A program made the translations under genes and the position numbers. A DNA stretch of 25,015 bases from NCBI GenBank assembly GCA_036005805.1, contig DASYQE010000183.1, positions 1-25,015 on the forward strand, given 5' to 3'. The notes below the pieces were generated by a model. That model was given only the letters and a program-made list of their open reading frames with translations, had not been told where the DNA came from and did no database searches. The stretch comes from DASRAU01 sp036005805. GTDB lineage: Bacteria > Acidobacteriota > Polarisedimenticolia > Gp22-AA2. This document shows positions 1-8,410 of this stretch, piece by piece; within the stretch, counting starts at the first letter, position 1, and each line of letters starts with the position of its first letter.

Positions 1-539
1 GGGCGGCCACACATCAAGGTGGTGGGGTCGCTGTTGTGCTCGAGGCCCAGGGCGTGGCCGATCTCGTGGGCGATCACATTGCGCGCCACGTTGGGCAGGT
101 TCATCGGCGGCTCGTCGAACCCGCGAATGCCCACGACACGCCGGGATCGACTCTCGGGCGGGCCGGTGAACGAGATGAAATCCGTGTCGGCCAGATAGAC
201 GGTGAGGTCGCCGGGAAGGTGCCGAAGGCTCGACGGGATGTCCACCGGGCCGCGCGGATGGTGGACGATGGACTGACTGAACGACTGCAGCGCCTCTTCG
301 GGCACGGGCTCCACGAGATGCTCGACGGGACCGAGCCTGAATCCCGAGCCGAGCTCCTGGAGCGTCCTGTTCCAGAAGGCGACGGCTTCCTCGACGAGTT
401 TCAGGCGCGGGTCATCCCGGGCGCTGATCACCACGACGCTCGGCACGCGCTGCCACCGCTCACCGAACTGCGCCCGGGTCGTGCCGACGGCGATTCCGGA
501 GACGACCAGCAGCACGCAGGTGGTCGAAAGCTTCATCAT
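1..539 (-). CDS. Matrixin-like secreted zinc metalloprotease (3' end outside window)
   Basis: Reading the minus strand from ATG at 539 gives an uninterrupted frame to the window edge, about 179 codons. The start MMKLSTTCVLLVVSGIAVG, followed by TTRA-Q, looks like a Sec signal peptide, so the product is probably exported. Residues 158-168 read HEIGHALGLEH, the HExGHxxGxxH zinc site of metzincins (three His ligands, catalytic Glu159). About ten residues later comes TTLM, a candidate Met-turn. These two elements together define matrixin/astacin-type proteases. The C-terminus is missing, so any further domain is unknown. It is divergent from the M20 peptidase gene, with about 54 bp between the starts. 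No strong Shine-Dalgarno precedes 539, and ATG 536 is equally possible. The substrate cannot be inferred. Confidence 0.85.
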   Translation of the reverse strand, partial: MMKLSTTCVLLVVSGIAVGTTRAQFGERWQRVPSVVVISARDDPRLKLVEEAVAFWNRTLQELGSGFRLGPVEHLVEPVPEEALQSFSQSIVHHPRGPVDIPSSLRHLPGDLTVYLADTDFISFTGPPESRSRRVVGIRGFDEPPMNLPNVARNVIAHEIGHALGLEHNSDPTTLMCGR

Positions 540-593
540 CACCCGGCTGAACCGGTTCGGTTAGCATAGCCACTCGTCCAGGAGGACAGACTC

Positions 594-2024
594 TTGAGAG
601 ACACGACGAGAGCATGCCGTCTGCGATGGCTGGCGGCAACATGGCTGATTCTCATGGCGGGGCTTTTCTGTGAAAGGGCCCTCGCCGCCGCCCCCGACTT
701 CAAGCAGGCGCGCGCCGAAGCCGAGAAGATCCTCGCGGACCTCGTCCACATCGACACCACCAACCCGCCCGGCAACGAAACGAAGGCGGCGGAGTCCATC
801 CGCGACCTGCTTGCGAAGGAAGGGATCACGTCGCAGATCTTCGAGTCGGCGCCGGGGCGCGGCACGCTGGTGGCGCGGCTGAAGGGGAACGGGTCGAAGC
901 GCCCGCTCCTTCTCCTCGGCCACCTCGACACGGTGGGCATCGAGCGCGACAAGTGGACCGTCGATCCCTTCGCCGCGATCATCAAGGATGGCTCCCTCTA
1001 CGGTCGGGGTGCTTCGGACGACAAGGGGATGGATGCCGCCAACATCGAGGTCTTCCTGCTCCTCCACCGCCTCAAGGTGCCGCTTCTCCGCGACGTCATC
1101 CTGATGGCCGAGGCGGGCGAGGAGGGGACGTCGCAGTACGGCGTGGATTTCATGGTCGACAAGCACTGGGACGCGATCGACTGCGAGTACGCCCTCAACG
1201 AAGGGGGCGAGACCGACGTGATCGATGGGAAGGTCGTGTCGGTCGGAGTGGCGACGACCGAGAAGGTGCCGCGCGGGCTGCGTCTCGTGGCGCGCGGATC
1301 GAGCGGCCACGGGTCGATGCCGCGCCTCGACAACTCGGTGGTGCACCTCGCGGCGGCGGTCGCCAAGGTCGGCGCCTGGCTGCCGCCGATGCGTCTCAAC
1401 GACACGACGCGGAACTATTTCCAGAAGCTGGCGACCATCAGCAGCGCCGACGACGCCCGCCTCTACACCCACCTCGACGACCCGAAGACGCAGCAGGCGC
1501 TGCGCGAGACGCACATCCGCCAGAGCTCGATGCTGCGGACCTCGATCTCGCCGACCATCATCAAGGGGGGCTTCCGCGAGAACGTCATCCCGGCCGATGC
1601 GGAGGCGACGCTCGACGTGCGCGCCCTGCCCGACGAGGACATGCCCGCCTTCATCGGCACGCTCAAGAAGCTGATCGACGATCCCGCCGTCGAGGTGCTG
1701 CCGCTCGAAGGCGGCCAGGCGCGACCTGTGACGCCACCGTCACGGCTCGACACCGAGCTGTTCAAGGCGCTCGAGGCCGCGCAGAAGCGCCGCTTCCCGA
1801 CCGCCATCACCCTGCCGATCATGGTGACCGGGGCCACTGACTCGGCGCAGCTGCGCGCCAAGGGAGTGCAGGCCTACGGGCTGTCGCTGCCGGCGACCGA
1901 GGAGGACACGCACCGGGTGCACGGCAACGACGAGCGGCTGCGGCTCGAGGGACTGGAGCCGTTCATCGGGATGGTCTACGACACCGTCGTGCAGGTCGCC
2001 GGCACAGGGGCCGCTGCCCGCTGA
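594..2024 (+). CDS. Secreted M20 family metallopeptidase (ArgE/DapE/CPG2-like)
   Basis: This 476-residue di-zinc peptidase probably hydrolyses a peptide or N-acyl amino acid. The start is TTG at 594, with GGAGG (581-585) 8 nt upstream. The next in-frame ATG (654) would remove most of the signal peptide, so TTG is preferred. The hydrophobic stretch ending LFCERALA-AA fits Sec export. M20 motifs occur in order: GHLDTVG (His110, Asp112), GRGASDDKG (bridging Asp142), AEAGEEG (catalytic Glu176, metal Glu177), NEGG (Glu203), GHGSMPR (His239, dimerisation-domain region) and a C-terminal EEDTHRVHG histidine. All expected ligands are present, so it should be active. The exact substrate is not deducible. 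It lies 12 nt upstream of an alpha/beta hydrolase and is likely co-transcribed with it. Confidence 0.93.
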   Translation: MRDTTRACRLRWLAATWLILMAGLFCERALAAAPDFKQARAEAEKILADLVHIDTTNPPGNETKAAESIRDLLAKEGITSQIFESAPGRGTLVARLKGNGSKRPLLLLGHLDTVGIERDKWTVDPFAAIIKDGSLYGRGASDDKGMDAANIEVFLLLHRLKVPLLRDVILMAEAGEEGTSQYGVDFMVDKHWDAIDCEYALNEGGETDVIDGKVVSVGVATTEKVPRGLRLVARGSSGHGSMPRLDNSVVHLAAAVAKVGAWLPPMRLNDTTRNYFQKLATISSADDARLYTHLDDPKTQQALRETHIRQSSMLRTSISPTIIKGGFRENVIPADAEATLDVRALPDEDMPAFIGTLKKLIDDPAVEVLPLEGGQARPVTPPSRLDTELFKALEAAQKRRFPTAITLPIMVTGATDSAQLRAKGVQAYGLSLPATEEDTHRVHGNDERLRLEGLEPFIGMVYDTVVQVAGTGAAAR

Positions 2025-2036
2025 CGGGAAGAGGGG

Positions 2037-2861
2037 ATGCGAGTGACGAACGATTCGACCCTCACGGTGAATCCCGGATTCGGCCCGCAGCCCATCGCTT
2101 ACTTCGATCGCGACGGGAGCCGCACGCCCGTCCTGTTCGTGCACGGGCTCGGCAATGCCGCGTCGAACTTCGAGGACACGCTGACGGCCCGCCCCCTGGC
2201 CGGGCACCGGCTGATCGCGCTCGACCTTCCCGGGTGCGGCGCCAGTCCCTATCCCCGGACGACGCGGCTCGACATCGACGGCGTCGTGAAGGTCCTGGAG
2301 GCTTTCGTCGGGGCTATCGACCCGCCGCCGTTCCTCATCGTCGGCGCCAGCCTGGGCGGGCTCGTCTCCCTGTTGTATGCGGAGCGTCACCCGGATCGCC
2401 TCGTCGGCTTCCTGAACGTCGAGGGGAACCTGGCGCCGGAAGACTGCATGTTTTCCCGGCTCGTGGTGCCGCATCCCTACGAGGAGTTCACCCGGACCGT
2501 GCTGCCGGAGATCAAGCGCTCCGTCGCGGCCAGGACCGGACGCGGCTTCGCCAAGCACCTGGAGGTCCTGGATCGCGCCGATCCGCGCGCCTACTACGAC
2601 TACAGCTTTCAGACGGTCGAGTATTCCGACAACGGACGCCTCCTCGAACGCTTCCTGTCGCTGCCGGTCCCGGTGCATTTCGTGTATGGATCGGTGAACC
2701 GTGGCCTGACCTACCTCCCTCGCCTTCGAGACTCCCGTTGCACGCTGACGGAGATCAGGGATGCCGATCATTTCCTCTTCTACGACGCCCCGGAGGCGTT
2801 CGCGGAGTGCGTGCGACGCTCCACCGGCGCCGGCGCATGTCTCGAGCCCGGACGGTCTTGA
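2037..2861 (+). CDS. Alpha/beta-fold hydrolase
   Basis: A 274-residue cytoplasmic alpha/beta hydrolase with no signal peptide. It shows the oxyanion loop FVHGLGN (35-40), the nucleophile elbow GASLGG (Ser105) and a late DADHFLF histidine (His245). At the usual acid position after strand 7 the sequence is YGSVN (Asn221), not Asp. Glu129 in FLNVEGNL, just after strand 6, may be the catalytic acid, as in some haloalkane dehalogenases. ATG 2037 directly abuts GAAGAGGGG. GTG 2043 has better spacing, so the true start may be two codons later. The gene follows the M20 peptidase by 12 nt. The substrate is unknown, and the weak similarity in acid placement is not evidence of dehalogenase activity. Confidence 0.88.
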   Translation: MRVTNDSTLTVNPGFGPQPIAYFDRDGSRTPVLFVHGLGNAASNFEDTLTARPLAGHRLIALDLPGCGASPYPRTTRLDIDGVVKVLEAFVGAIDPPPFLIVGASLGGLVSLLYAERHPDRLVGFLNVEGNLAPEDCMFSRLVVPHPYEEFTRTVLPEIKRSVAARTGRGFAKHLEVLDRADPRAYYDYSFQTVEYSDNGRLLERFLSLPVPVHFVYGSVNRGLTYLPRLRDSRCTLTEIRDADHFLFYDAPEAFAECVRRSTGAGACLEPGRS

Positions 2862-2887
2862 AATCCTTGCGCCACTGAATCTATAAG
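2858..2887 (+). promoter_or_regulatory. Sigma-70-like promoter for the OmpA-family gene
   Basis: TTGAAA (2858-2863) and TATAAG (2882-2887) are separated by 18 nt, each one mismatch from the -35 and -10 consensus. The -35 overlaps the stop codon of the upstream hydrolase. A transcript would start near 2894, about 26 nt before ATG 2920, and carry the GGGAGG Shine-Dalgarno sequence. This suggests the OmpA gene is transcribed independently. Confidence 0.55.
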
Positions 2888-2919
2888 CTGCCTCATCACC
2901 GCTCGAGGGAGGGCCCATC

Positions 2920-4443
2920 ATGAGGAACCGCGTGTTGACGGCGATCGTCCTTGCGGCGATCACCGGCCTGCCGGGATTCGCCCAGGGAACCAAGCCCCTC
3001 TACACCATCGAGATTCAGTCGGCGTCGACGAAAGCCGTCGACTATGCGGCCATGGGGGGCTCGGGGAAGATCGGCTTCCGCGGCACCGCCCTGGCCACGA
3101 ACGCTTCGGGACAGGCGAAGGTGGCGAGCCAGGGCGGCGTCATGTCCGTCCAGGCCTCCTTCAGGAACCTGGAGCCCGCGTCGAAGTACGGGCCCGAGTA
3201 CATGACGTACGTGTTGTGGGCCATTTCGCCGGAGGGCCGGGCGAACAACCTGGGCGAGGTGCTGCTCAAGAACGGCAAGGGGCAGCTCAAGGTGACGACG
3301 CGGTTGCCCATCTTCGCCCTCATCGTGACGGCGGAGCCGTATTACGCCGTCAGCCAGGTCGGCAACGTCGTCGTTCTCGAGAACACCGTGGAGGAGAAGG
3401 ACGCGAGCCACACGGTGGCCGTGAACTACGATCATCTCCCGCGGGATCAGTACACCATCAACGTGGAACCCGCCGACCTCAAGGCTCCGGCGATGGACAA
3501 GAAAACCCCGCCGGATCTCGGCCAGGCGCGCCATGCCGTGAATCTCGCCCGGGCGGCCGGCGCCGATCAGTTCGCCGCCGATGCCTTCAAGAAGGCGCAG
3601 GACCTGCTGGCCCAGGCCGAGGCCACCCAGAACGACCCGAAGGGAAACAAGAAGAGCGTTGCGCCGCTGTCGCGCCACGCTGTGCAGCAGGCCGACGACT
3701 CGCGCCAGCTCGCCATTCGCGCCCAGGCCGACGAGCGGATCGCCGCGGAGAAGCGCGCCATGCAGGAAGCCGCCGCGGCCGAAAAGCGCGGCATCGAGGA
3801 GAGGGCGGCCGCCGATCGCCGGTCCCTGCAGGAGCAGGCCGCGGCGGAGCGGCAGGCGCTGGCGGAAAGAGCCGCCTCGGAGAAGCAGGCGATGACCGCC
3901 CAGGTCCTCGCGGCGGAGAAGGCCACTGCGGATGAGGCGAGCGCGCGCGCGGCGGCGCAGCAGGAGGCCGAGCAGGCGCGGCTCGCCGTGGCGAAGTCCG
4001 AACAGGAGCAGGCCGCGCTGCGCGCGCAGCTCCGCGAGCAGCTCAACGCCGTCATGAAGACGACCGACTCCGCGCGCGGACTCATCGTCAGCATGACGGG
4101 CCTTCTCTTCGAAACCGGAAAGTCGACTCTCGTCCCGAACGTCCGCGAGAACCTGGCCCGCGTCGCGGGGATCCTGCTGGGCCATCCGGGACTCGAGCTC
4201 GAGGTCGAGGGGCATACCGACAGCGTCGGCTCGGACGCCATGAACCAGACCCTCTCCGAGAACCGCGCCGCAGCGGTCCGGCAGTACCTGCTGGCGCAGG
4301 GCGTTCCGGAGGACTCCATCGTGTCGCGCGGGTTCGGGAAGACGAAGCCTGTCGCCACGAACGACACGGCCGAAGGCAAAGCCCAGAACCGGCGGGTCGA
4401 GATCGTCGTCTCGGGCCAGCCAATCGGAACCGACACTCACTGA
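2920..4443 (+). CDS. OmpA-family peptidoglycan-anchoring protein with DUF4398-like region and hendecad coiled coil
   Basis: This 507-residue envelope protein starts with a signal peptide ending LPGFA-QG. Residues about 25-185 form a beta-rich domain containing YVLWAISPEGRANNLGEV, a motif also seen in anti-sigma-factor-like extracellular domains. Residues about 196-270 resemble DUF4398 (ARHAVNLARAAGADQFAADA). Residues 277-331 are five consecutive 11-residue repeats, continuing into an Ala/Glu-rich coiled coil to about 378. Residues about 388-500 are an OmpA C-terminal domain. Asp434 (GHTD) and Arg449 (SENRA) have the 15-residue spacing of the diaminopimelate-binding pair. There is no N-terminal barrel, so it is probably a periplasmic spacer bound to peptidoglycan. 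GGGAGG precedes ATG 2920, and the promoter is at 2858-2887. Confidence 0.9.
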   Translation: MRNRVLTAIVLAAITGLPGFAQGTKPLYTIEIQSASTKAVDYAAMGGSGKIGFRGTALATNASGQAKVASQGGVMSVQASFRNLEPASKYGPEYMTYVLWAISPEGRANNLGEVLLKNGKGQLKVTTRLPIFALIVTAEPYYAVSQVGNVVVLENTVEEKDASHTVAVNYDHLPRDQYTINVEPADLKAPAMDKKTPPDLGQARHAVNLARAAGADQFAADAFKKAQDLLAQAEATQNDPKGNKKSVAPLSRHAVQQADDSRQLAIRAQADERIAAEKRAMQEAAAAEKRGIEERAAADRRSLQEQAAAERQALAERAASEKQAMTAQVLAAEKATADEASARAAAQQEAEQARLAVAKSEQEQAALRAQLREQLNAVMKTTDSARGLIVSMTGLLFETGKSTLVPNVRENLARVAGILLGHPGLELEVEGHTDSVGSDAMNQTLSENRAAAVRQYLLAQGVPEDSIVSRGFGKTKPVATNDTAEGKAQNRRVEIVVSGQPIGTDTH

Positions 4444-4486
4444 GGAGACGGTCTTTGCGCCCGGTGGGGCGGCGCCGTCATCCTCA
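4441..4486. terminator. Hairpin between convergent genes, likely bidirectional terminator
   Basis: TGAGGA-g-ACGG (4441-4451) pairs with CCGT-ca-TCCTCA (4475-4486), with a small internal mismatch and a possible inner GCGCC/GGCGC stem. The left arm contains the OmpA-gene stop codon. The right arm contains the stop codon of the minus-strand propeller gene. There is no clear U-tract, so termination is an inference from symmetry and position. Confidence 0.4.
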
Positions 4487-5750
4487 GGGCAGTCGATACG
4501 AGAGCACGCGGATGTCTCCTCTGCTGCCGCCGGCGACGATCATGTCTCCGGCGGGAGTGATCACCGGGGCATCGTTGAGCGTCTGGGTGGATTGAGGGTC
4601 CCCGGGATCGTAGACGGACGTCCAGATCCGCTGGCCCGTGGCGTCATAACCGCTCGTCCGCCAGGAGCCTGACTGGACATAGGCGGATCCGGAAGCGTCG
4701 ACGGCGAGCGTTCCGAAGTTGCCGGCGACCGACCAGGACAGATCGCCGTCCGGCGTATAGCGAAGCAGGCCGGCGTTCGAAGTGACGAGGACGTTGCCCG
4801 AGCCGTCAACCGCCACATCGACGAACAGGACCTCTGTCGGCCTCGCATACACGGCCGTCCACAGCTCCTTCCCGGACGCGGCATCCACCTTGATCACCTG
4901 GAAACCGGGGCCGCCCGAGGAGTCGAACCCGGCAAGCACGACGTTGCCGTCGGGTCCGACGGCGGCTTTCTGGGCGAAGGCGATGGCTCCAGGCTTCCGG
5001 TAGTGCTTTTCCCAGACCCGGCGCCCGTCGGGATCGTAGCGGACGAGCCAGGGAGACTCACGGCCCAGGCCGCCGAAGTTCTTGTCCAGCTCGCCTGCGA
5101 GATAGATCGCGCCCGAAGCCGGATCGCGCACGATGTCGTAAACGGTCTCTCGATCTTGCTTGCCGAAGTCCTCATCCTGCCAGAGCACCTGGCCGTCGGC
5201 GTCGTAGGACACGATGAAGGCGCTGGTGAGCAGCCACCCCTCCGGCTGTCGAACCGATGTGGTGCCGCCGACATACGTTCGCTCCTCGTCATCCACGACG
5301 ATGCCGGCCGGCATTTCGAAGCGGCCGGGTGAGTCATAGACCGCACGCCACAGCTCCACGCCGGCGCCCGAGACCTTCATCGTGTACGCCCCAAAGCCGT
5401 CCCTCCACACGACCACGATGTCGCCCGCACCGTCAACGGCCATGGCGATCTATCCCGGCGACTGCATCGATGCCGGAGTTGGTCGCAAAGAAATTCGACC
5501 AGATCACGGTTCCGGACGGGGCGAGCTTCGCGAGGCGAAGGCCGAACTTGCTCGAGCTGTACGAGAGCCCGCCGACGATGATGTCGCCGCCCGGATCGAT
5601 CTCCACCTGGTTCGCATTTTCGAACTGGCCCGCGTCGTCGAGGATGGTCACCCAGGACGGGACCTGGCAGCGTGCTTCCGTCGTGGCCAGCAGAGCGAAC
5701 ACCGCCACCGACGCGACGGCGTACAACTGGATTGGGGGTCGGCGTCTCAT
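4484..5750 (-). pseudogene. Secreted beta-propeller repeat protein, split by a +1 frameshift
   Basis: Two minus-strand frames form one protein of about 420 residues. The N-terminal part begins at ATG 5750 (MRRRPPIQLYAV, a signal peptide ending near EARC-Q). GGAGGAGG lies 5 nt upstream, so ATG 5768 is rejected. This frame ends at 5433. The C-terminal part runs from about 5450 to 4484. Both consist of PQQ/SBBP-like propeller repeats of the form VD-x-x-GD-x-VV...G-x-x-LW. Dropping one base from GATCTATCC (5447-5455) gives a continuous AGIIAMAVDGAGDIVVV. The repeats on both sides look intact, so this is either a very recent mutation or an assembly error. The gene is probably a surface or periplasmic protein, and no enzymatic motif is visible. 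Confidence 0.75.
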
Positions 5751-5790
5751 CTGGACCTCCTCCGCCATGGTTCGTAGCTTGATTCTCGCG

Positions 5791-5821
5791 AGTATAGACC
5801 GCGAAAACGACGCGCGGTCAA
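5791..5821 (-). promoter_or_regulatory. Sigma-70-like promoter for the propeller protein gene
   Basis: On the minus strand TTGACC (5821-5816) is followed 19 nt later by TATACT (5796-5791), each one base from consensus. The spacer is slightly long. Transcription would begin about 35 nt upstream of ATG 5750. Confidence 0.45.
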
Positions 5822-5865
5822 ATCCTATTCGGGGGCGAGGCGGCTCTTTGCGTCCGGCGGAGGAC

Positions 5866-5871
5866 TACAAT
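5866..5871 (+). promoter_or_regulatory. -10-like box implying a leaderless transcript
   Basis: TACAAT sits 7 nt upstream of ATG 5879, so the predicted transcription start falls at or next to the start codon. The only GGAGGA (about 5859-5864) lies 14 nt from the ATG, too far for a normal ribosome binding site. No convincing -35 was seen. Confidence 0.4.
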
Positions 5872-5878
5872 CCGCCCC

Positions 5879-7036
5879 ATGAAGACAGCCGAGGTGGTGA
5901 TCGTCGGCGCCGGGATCGTCGGGGCGAGCATCGCCTGGCACCTGACGCGCGCCGGGGCCCGCGGCGTGCTCATGCTCGACCGCGAAGAGCGACAGGGGCA
6001 GGGATCGACCGGCAAGAGCATGGGCGGCGTGCGCGCGCAGTTCGCCACCGAGCACAACGTCCGCATGTCGATGTACTCGATCCCGTTCTATGCCCGCTTC
6101 GAGGAGCACACCGGCAGCCCCTGCGGCTACAAGCCGCACGGCTATCTCTTCATGGCGACCGCCCCGAAGCACCTCGACTACCTGCGCACCAACCGGACAC
6201 TGCAGGCGGCGCACGGTCTCACCAACGTGGAGGAGTGGACGCGCGAGCAGATTGTCGAGCGCCTCCCGCCGCTGCGGGCCGACGACATTCTCGCGGGCGC
6301 CTATTGCCCGACGGATGGGTTCGTCGATCCGTGGCTGGCGATGGAAGGCTTCACCAACGCCGCACTCCGCCAGGGAGCCGAGCTCCTGCGCAGCGCCGAG
6401 GTCACCGCGATCGACGCGCGCTCCGGCCGCGTCACGGGCGTGCGCACGACCGCCGGGGACATCGCCGCCCCCGTGGTGATCAACGCCGCCGGCGCGGCCG
6501 CGGCGCGCGTCGCCGCGCTCGCCGGCGCCTCCCTCCCGGTCAAGCCCCTGCGCCGGATGCTGTGTCCCACCGAGCCGTTCCCCGCCATCCCCGGGAACAG
6601 TCCCATGGTGATCGACATGAGCGACGGGTTCCACTTTCGCCCCGAGGGGCGCGGACTGCTGCTGGCGTGGACCGACCCGCAGGGAGCGTCGAGCGACGAG
6701 CCGATCGTCGATCCCGGCTTCGTCGAGCGCATCCTGACGCGGGCCGTATCGCGCGTCCCATCGTTCATCGACCTCGCCGTCGATCCGCGCAAGACCTGGG
6801 CGGGCCTGTACGAGATGAGCCCCGACCACCACTGCATCCTCGGGCCCGCGCCGGAGGTCGAGGGGCTCTTCTACGCCAACGGCTTCAGCGGCCACGGCGT
6901 CATGCATGCGCCCTCCACCGGGAAGATCCTCTCCGACCTCGTGACGACCGGGCGGACGGACGTGGTCGATGCCGCGGCGCTCTCGGTGCGCCGCTTCGCC
7001 GAGGGGCGGGAGATCCACGAGAGCGCCGTCCTGTGA
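5879..7036 (+). CDS. FAD-dependent oxidoreductase, DAO/sarcosine-oxidase-like family
   Basis: This 385-residue cytoplasmic flavoprotein should oxidise an amine or amino acid (glycine, sarcosine or D-amino-acid oxidase-like chemistry). The N-terminal Rossmann motif is VVIVGAGIVGASIAWHL (Gly10, Gly12, Gly15), with an acidic residue after strand 2 (MLDRE). GKSMGGVRAQF follows, typical of the DAO FAD contact region. The C-terminal GLFYANGFSGHGVMHAP is the conserved FAD-binding segment of the sarcosine oxidase beta/DadA group. The length is normal for that group. The stop codon overlaps GAGGA, the Shine-Dalgarno of the next gene, so the two are probably translationally coupled. A leaderless start is possible. 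Substrate specificity cannot be read from the sequence. Confidence 0.9.
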   Translation: MKTAEVVIVGAGIVGASIAWHLTRAGARGVLMLDREERQGQGSTGKSMGGVRAQFATEHNVRMSMYSIPFYARFEEHTGSPCGYKPHGYLFMATAPKHLDYLRTNRTLQAAHGLTNVEEWTREQIVERLPPLRADDILAGAYCPTDGFVDPWLAMEGFTNAALRQGAELLRSAEVTAIDARSGRVTGVRTTAGDIAAPVVINAAGAAAARVAALAGASLPVKPLRRMLCPTEPFPAIPGNSPMVIDMSDGFHFRPEGRGLLLAWTDPQGASSDEPIVDPGFVERILTRAVSRVPSFIDLAVDPRKTWAGLYEMSPDHHCILGPAPEVEGLFYANGFSGHGVMHAPSTGKILSDLVTTGRTDVVDAAALSVRRFAEGREIHESAVL

Positions 7037-7044
7037 GGATCAAT

Positions 7045-8379
7045 ATGTCCGGCCCGAAAACGATGCGCAGCGGCCCGGTCCCACGCGTTGGCCTCCTTTT
7101 GATCCTGGCGCTCGCGTGGACCGGCCCCGTTCTTGCGGCGGGAGCGTTCGTGAATCCCGTGGCGCTCCAGAAGAGCGACTGCGAGGAGGCCCCGGGGGAC
7201 GCCGCGCTGACCGGGCACGCGCTGTTCAGCTATCGGATCGAGACGACCGGGCAGGTCGGGGCGATCCAGCTTCTCTACGCCGACGTGCAGCCCGCCGATC
7301 GCAAGGCGGGATACCTGGCGGGGGTCACGCGGTGCCTGGAAAAATGGAAATATCGTCCGGCGACCGTGAACGGCATTCCTGCGTCCGTCATCATGAACGT
7401 GGCGTTTCACCACTTTCCCCCCGCGACCGGCGATGTCGAGAAGGTGTCGATGCCGGACGGGAAGCCCGTGGCGGTCTCGCTCCTGAAGCAGGTCCGCACC
7501 GCGACCCTGGCGTACATGGACTCGCTGCTGAAAGATCGGAAGCCCAGGGAGTCGAAAGGTGACGACTGGGTCGTGCGAACCGACCTGCCGAAATCCGCCC
7601 TCGACGATGTGCAGGGCGCCATCGAGTTCGCGCGGCGGGTGTTCGATGAGGCATTCCCCGGTCCAGGGGGCCAGGCCGGTGCGCAGGGCGTGACCGTGGT
7701 CCTCTTCAAGGATGAGAAGGATTACCAGCACCTCTCGGCCTTCGACAACTTCATTCCCAACCGGGCGCCGATCGCGGGTCAGTACGATTCCGAGTTCCGG
7801 ATGATCTACTCGGCGCTCGGATCGATGCCGATGCCGATCTTCGCGCGGACGGTGGCGCACGAAGCGACGCACCACTTCGCCGCGCAGCGCCTCTCCGGCC
7901 CGCAGGGCCGGATCCCCCGATGGCTCGGAGAGGGGATCGCCCAGTTCGTCGAGTGCGCCCGGATGGCGAAGCCGGGCCGGGTGCGGCTCGAGGCGCTCGA
8001 CCGCGGCGTGGCGGAGCAGTCGGCCTTTCTCATGGTCCGGGCCGAGGCCTACACGGGCTCCTTCATCTACCAGAAGCGCGCGGAGGACGCGCTGTCGAAC
8101 CTGCAGGAGAACCTGGGCAGCGTCGATGTCGCGGCGCTCGTCGATGATCGCCTCGAGGAGCACTTTTTCGGCGAGGGGGCGCTCACGCTGTACGACGTGT
8201 CGTGGCTCCTGGTGCACTACATGATGAACGGCGACGGCCGCCAGCACCGTGAGGCCTTCCGCAAGTGGGTGATGGACACCGGCGCGCCGAAAAACGCGGA
8301 GACCCTCGCCGCCGCGACCGGCATCCCGACGCAGGATCTCCCTGGTCGTCTGGGCACGTATCTGGCGCAGATCAAGTGA
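7045..8379 (+). CDS. Secreted gluzincin-type peptidase with N-terminal TonB-C-like domain
   Basis: 444 residues starting at ATG 7045, with GAGGA (7035-7039) just upstream. Residues 1-32 contain a signal peptide (GLLLILALAWTGPVLAAG). Residues about 55-125 resemble a TonB C-terminal fold (CLEKWKYRPATVNGIPASV, then alternating hydrophobics). Residues 270-300 hold the peptidase site: HEATHH (His272, Glu273, His276) and, 20 residues later, WLGEGIAQFVE (Glu296). This is the gluzincin arrangement seen in DUF1570-type proteins. All zinc ligands are present, so it is probably an active exported metallopeptidase. The frame is open far upstream (to 5257), but that part is antisense to the propeller gene or overlaps the oxidoreductase and is not coding. 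Its functional link with the oxidoreductase is unknown. Confidence 0.87.
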   Translation: MSGPKTMRSGPVPRVGLLLILALAWTGPVLAAGAFVNPVALQKSDCEEAPGDAALTGHALFSYRIETTGQVGAIQLLYADVQPADRKAGYLAGVTRCLEKWKYRPATVNGIPASVIMNVAFHHFPPATGDVEKVSMPDGKPVAVSLLKQVRTATLAYMDSLLKDRKPRESKGDDWVVRTDLPKSALDDVQGAIEFARRVFDEAFPGPGGQAGAQGVTVVLFKDEKDYQHLSAFDNFIPNRAPIAGQYDSEFRMIYSALGSMPMPIFARTVAHEATHHFAAQRLSGPQGRIPRWLGEGIAQFVECARMAKPGRVRLEALDRGVAEQSAFLMVRAEAYTGSFIYQKRAEDALSNLQENLGSVDVAALVDDRLEEHFFGEGALTLYDVSWLLVHYMMNGDGRQHREAFRKWVMDTGAPKNAETLAAATGIPTQDLPGRLGTYLAQIK

Positions 8380-8410
8380 GCGCCAGAGAAGATTCCCGGG
8401 ACGGACCCGG

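Noticed and set aside
549..558. GAACCGGTTC palindrome in the divergent region near the start of the window.
   Set aside because: A single 10-bp palindrome without a repeat copy or a nearby regulator gene is weak evidence for an operator.
36..569. Plus-strand frame opposite the metalloprotease.
   Set aside because: The minus strand encodes an unmistakable HExGHxxGxxH protease with a signal peptide. The plus frame is its shadow.
5257..7044. Very long plus-strand open frame running into the TonB-C-like/peptidase gene.
   Set aside because: Its first part is antisense to the propeller gene and the rest overlaps the FAD oxidoreductase in another frame. The translation is Arg/Pro-rich with no domain, typical of stop-poor GC-rich shadow frames.
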